In this document: in pieces, positions 62,516-64,000 of the stretch
How positions within the stretch are numbered: the stretch's first letter is position 1
How the letters are laid out: each line of letters opens with the position of its first letter
Assembly (NCBI RefSeq): GCF_000428725.1
Contig: NZ_KE386792.1
Coordinates: forward strand, 116,234-180,233
Reading direction: 5' to 3'
Origin: Psychromonas aquimarina ATCC BAA-1526
Lineage (GTDB): Bacteria > Pseudomonadota > Gammaproteobacteria > Enterobacterales > Psychromonadaceae
Length of the DNA: 64,000 bases
Notes under the pieces: generated by a model
What the model was told of the DNA's origin: nothing
The model's database searches: none
What the model saw: the letters and a program-made list of their open reading frames with translations, nothing else
Made by a program: the position numbers and the translations under genes

Positions 62516-64000
62516 ATGACTCTCCGTAATGAATTAGCCAACGCAATTCGTGTATTAAGTATGGATGCGGTGCAGCAAGCCAAATCTGGTCACCCCGGTG
62601 CCCCCATGGGAATGGCAGATATTGGTGAAGTTCTCTGGAACGATTTTTTAAAGCATAACCCCACGAACCCAGCATGGGTGGATCGCGACCGGTTTGTATT
62701 ATCAAACGGTCATGGCTCAATGCTTATCTATTCACTGCTGCATCTATCGGGCTACGACCTGCCCATTGAACAGCTAAAACAATTTAGACAATTACGTTCT
62801 AAAACCCCGGGGCACCCTGAATATGGTTATACTCCAGGCGTCGAAACCACCACCGGGCCATTAGGGGCAGGTATAGCCAATGCCGTGGGTATGGCCATTG
62901 CGGAAAAAACCTTAGCAGCACAATTTAACCGAGCCGATTTTAATATTGTTGATCACTATACCTACTGTTTTTTAGGTGACGGCTGTTTGATGGAAGGTAT
63001 CTCTCATGAGGTTTGCTCGTTGGCCGGCACCTTAGGATTGGGTAAATTAATTGCCTTTTGGGATGACAATGGCATATCTATTGATGGTCATGTTGAGGGC
63101 TGGTTTAGCGATGATACTCCGGCTCGCTTTTCCGCTTACGGCTGGCATGTGGTCAGTGGGGTGGATGGCCATGATGCGGCTGCGATCAAGCAGGCGATAG
63201 CAGCGGCCAAGCAAGTTACGGATAAACCAACGCTTATCTGTTGTAAAACCGTGATTGGTTTTGGCTCTCCCAATAAATCTGGCAGTCATGATTGTCACGG
63301 CGCCCCGCTGGGTGATGATGAAATTGCAGCTGCTCGTCAGTACCTTAACTGGTCACATCCCCCTTTTGAAATCCCAGATCATGTTTATGATGCTTGGGAT
63401 GCGAAGGTGAAAGGAAATGATGCTGAACGAGAATGGCAGCTGCTATTTGACGCCTATCAAGAGAGCCACCCTAAACTTGCCCGTGAGTTTGAACGGCGTG
63501 TAATAAACAATGAATTGCCTTGTGATTTTGCTGAAAAAGCGGATCAATTTATTGCGCAATGCCAAGCCCAAGGTGAAAATATCGCCTCGCGTAAAGCCTC
63601 ACAAAACGCCATTGCCGCTTTTGGCGCATTATTACCGGAACTGCTGGGGGGATCGGCGGATTTAGCCGGCTCCAATTTGACCCTATGGTCTGGATCCAAG
63701 GGAATCAGCAGCGAGGATGCCAGCGGCAATTATCTATTTTACGGCGTCCGTGAATTTGGTATGAGCAGCATTATGAATGGTATCTCCCTACATAATGGTT
63801 TTATTAATTATGGGGCGACCTTTTTAATGTTTATGGAATACGCACGAAATGCGGTGCGTATGTCCGCTTTAATGGGGATTCGAAATATTTTTGTGTATAC
63901 CCATGACTCCATTGGTCAAGGGGAAGACGGCCCCACTCACCAGCCTATTGAGCAGCTGGCCAACTTGCGTTTAACGCCGAACCTGCAGACTTGGCGTCCC
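62516..64000 (+). CDS. tkt: Transketolase (N-terminal 495 residues, cut by window edge)
   Basis: Open from ATG 62516 to the right edge without a stop; about 665 residues are expected. TPP-dependent transketolase: [45 protein letters not shown], the GDG...N TPP motif ([19 protein letters not shown]), [11 protein letters not shown], and the second-domain [20 protein letters not shown] with catalytic histidines. It moves two-carbon units from xylulose 5-phosphate. With transaldolase it completes pentose entry to glycolysis within this operon. Confidence 0.95.
   Translation, partial: MTLRNELANAIRVLSMDAVQQAKSGHPGAPMGMADIGEVLWNDFLKHNPTNPAWVDRDRFVLSNGHGSMLIYSLLHLSGYDLPIEQLKQFRQLRSKTPGHPEYGYTPGVETTTGPLGAGIANAVGMAIAEKTLAAQFNRADFNIVDHYTYCFLGDGCLMEGISHEVCSLAGTLGLGKLIAFWDDNGISIDGHVEGWFSDDTPARFSAYGWHVVSGVDGHDAAAIKQAIAAAKQVTDKPTLICCKTVIGFGSPNKSGSHDCHGAPLGDDEIAAARQYLNWSHPPFEIPDHVYDAWDAKVKGNDAEREWQLLFDAYQESHPKLAREFERRVINNELPCDFAEKADQFIAQCQAQGENIASRKASQNAIAAFGALLPELLGGSADLAGSNLTLWSGSKGISSEDASGNYLFYGVREFGMSSIMNGISLHNGFINYGATFLMFMEYARNAVRMSALMGIRNIFVYTHDSIGQGEDGPTHQPIEQLANLRLTPNLQTWRP

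Overview
The window is chromosomal DNA of a moderately AT-rich marine-type gammaproteobacterium. The gene set (an enterobacterial-type bcs cellulose locus, ydiI/ydiJ, yqhC/yqhD, yjiH/yjiG, nhaA, zntA and a Klebsiella-like D-arabinitol operon) combined with AT-rich, repeat-sprinkled intergenic DNA fits Psychromonas or a close relative in the Alteromonadales/Vibrionales. The genus is inference. No tRNA, rRNA, CRISPR array, integrase or intact insertion sequence was found.

Layout. 1-8.4 kb: type II cellulose locus in two divergent arms, bcsR-bcsQ-bcsA-bcsB (minus, bcsB runs off the left edge) and bcsE-bcsF-bcsG (plus). This arm builds, c-di-GMP-regulates and phosphoethanolamine-decorates cellulose. 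8.4-17.2 kb: a VTT membrane protein, ugpQ, a PEP-CTERM protein lodged between ugpQ and a duplicated ugpQ tail, an S1-domain CvfB-like protein, the ydiI-ydiJ pair and an unknown propeller-like protein. 17.5-23.7 kb: glutamate decarboxylase, a GGDEF-EAL protein and the yqhC/yqhD aldehyde-detoxification pair. 23.7-27.2 kb: a TPR-CHAT lipoprotein between copies of an interspersed palindromic repeat. 27.2-31.8 kb: POT transporter, M20 peptidase and YjiH/YjiG, probably a peptide-use module. 32.7-37.1 kb: an unusual AraC regulator followed by a GH13 amylase lipoprotein. 37.3-42 kb: a small secreted peptide, a DUF3179 protein, a membrane protein, and two tandemly duplicated REC-REC-GGDEF proteins. 42.3-51.3 kb: NTF2-isochorismatase fusion with a LysR regulator, nhaA, a ferritin-like protein, zntA with a MerR-type promoter, a repressor-like protein and a beta-lactamase-fold esterase. 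51.6-54.1 kb: APC permease plus M20 amidohydrolase. 54.2-64 kb: IS982 remnant, SorC regulator and a divergent pentitol operon (dehydrogenase, xylulokinase, transporter, HAD phosphatase, transaldolase, transketolase) running off the right edge.

How it works together. Several genes concern cyclic-di-GMP: BcsA (PilZ), BcsE, an apparently active GGDEF-EAL protein and two degenerate GGDEF regulators. The pentitol operon carries its own transaldolase and transketolase, so polyol carbon can go through xylulose 5-phosphate into glycolysis in one transcription unit.

The most unusual locus is 32.7-37.1 kb. There an AraC-type regulator has a 12-bp tandem repeat expanding its DNA-binding domain (LQRR x6) and a C-terminal region resembling a CBM21 starch-binding module, directly upstream of a starch-degrading lipoprotein. 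A decayed copy of its 5' region lies 8.6 kb away. A family of about 70-bp nested palindromic repeats (six clear copies, one possible) is scattered through the accessory parts of the window.
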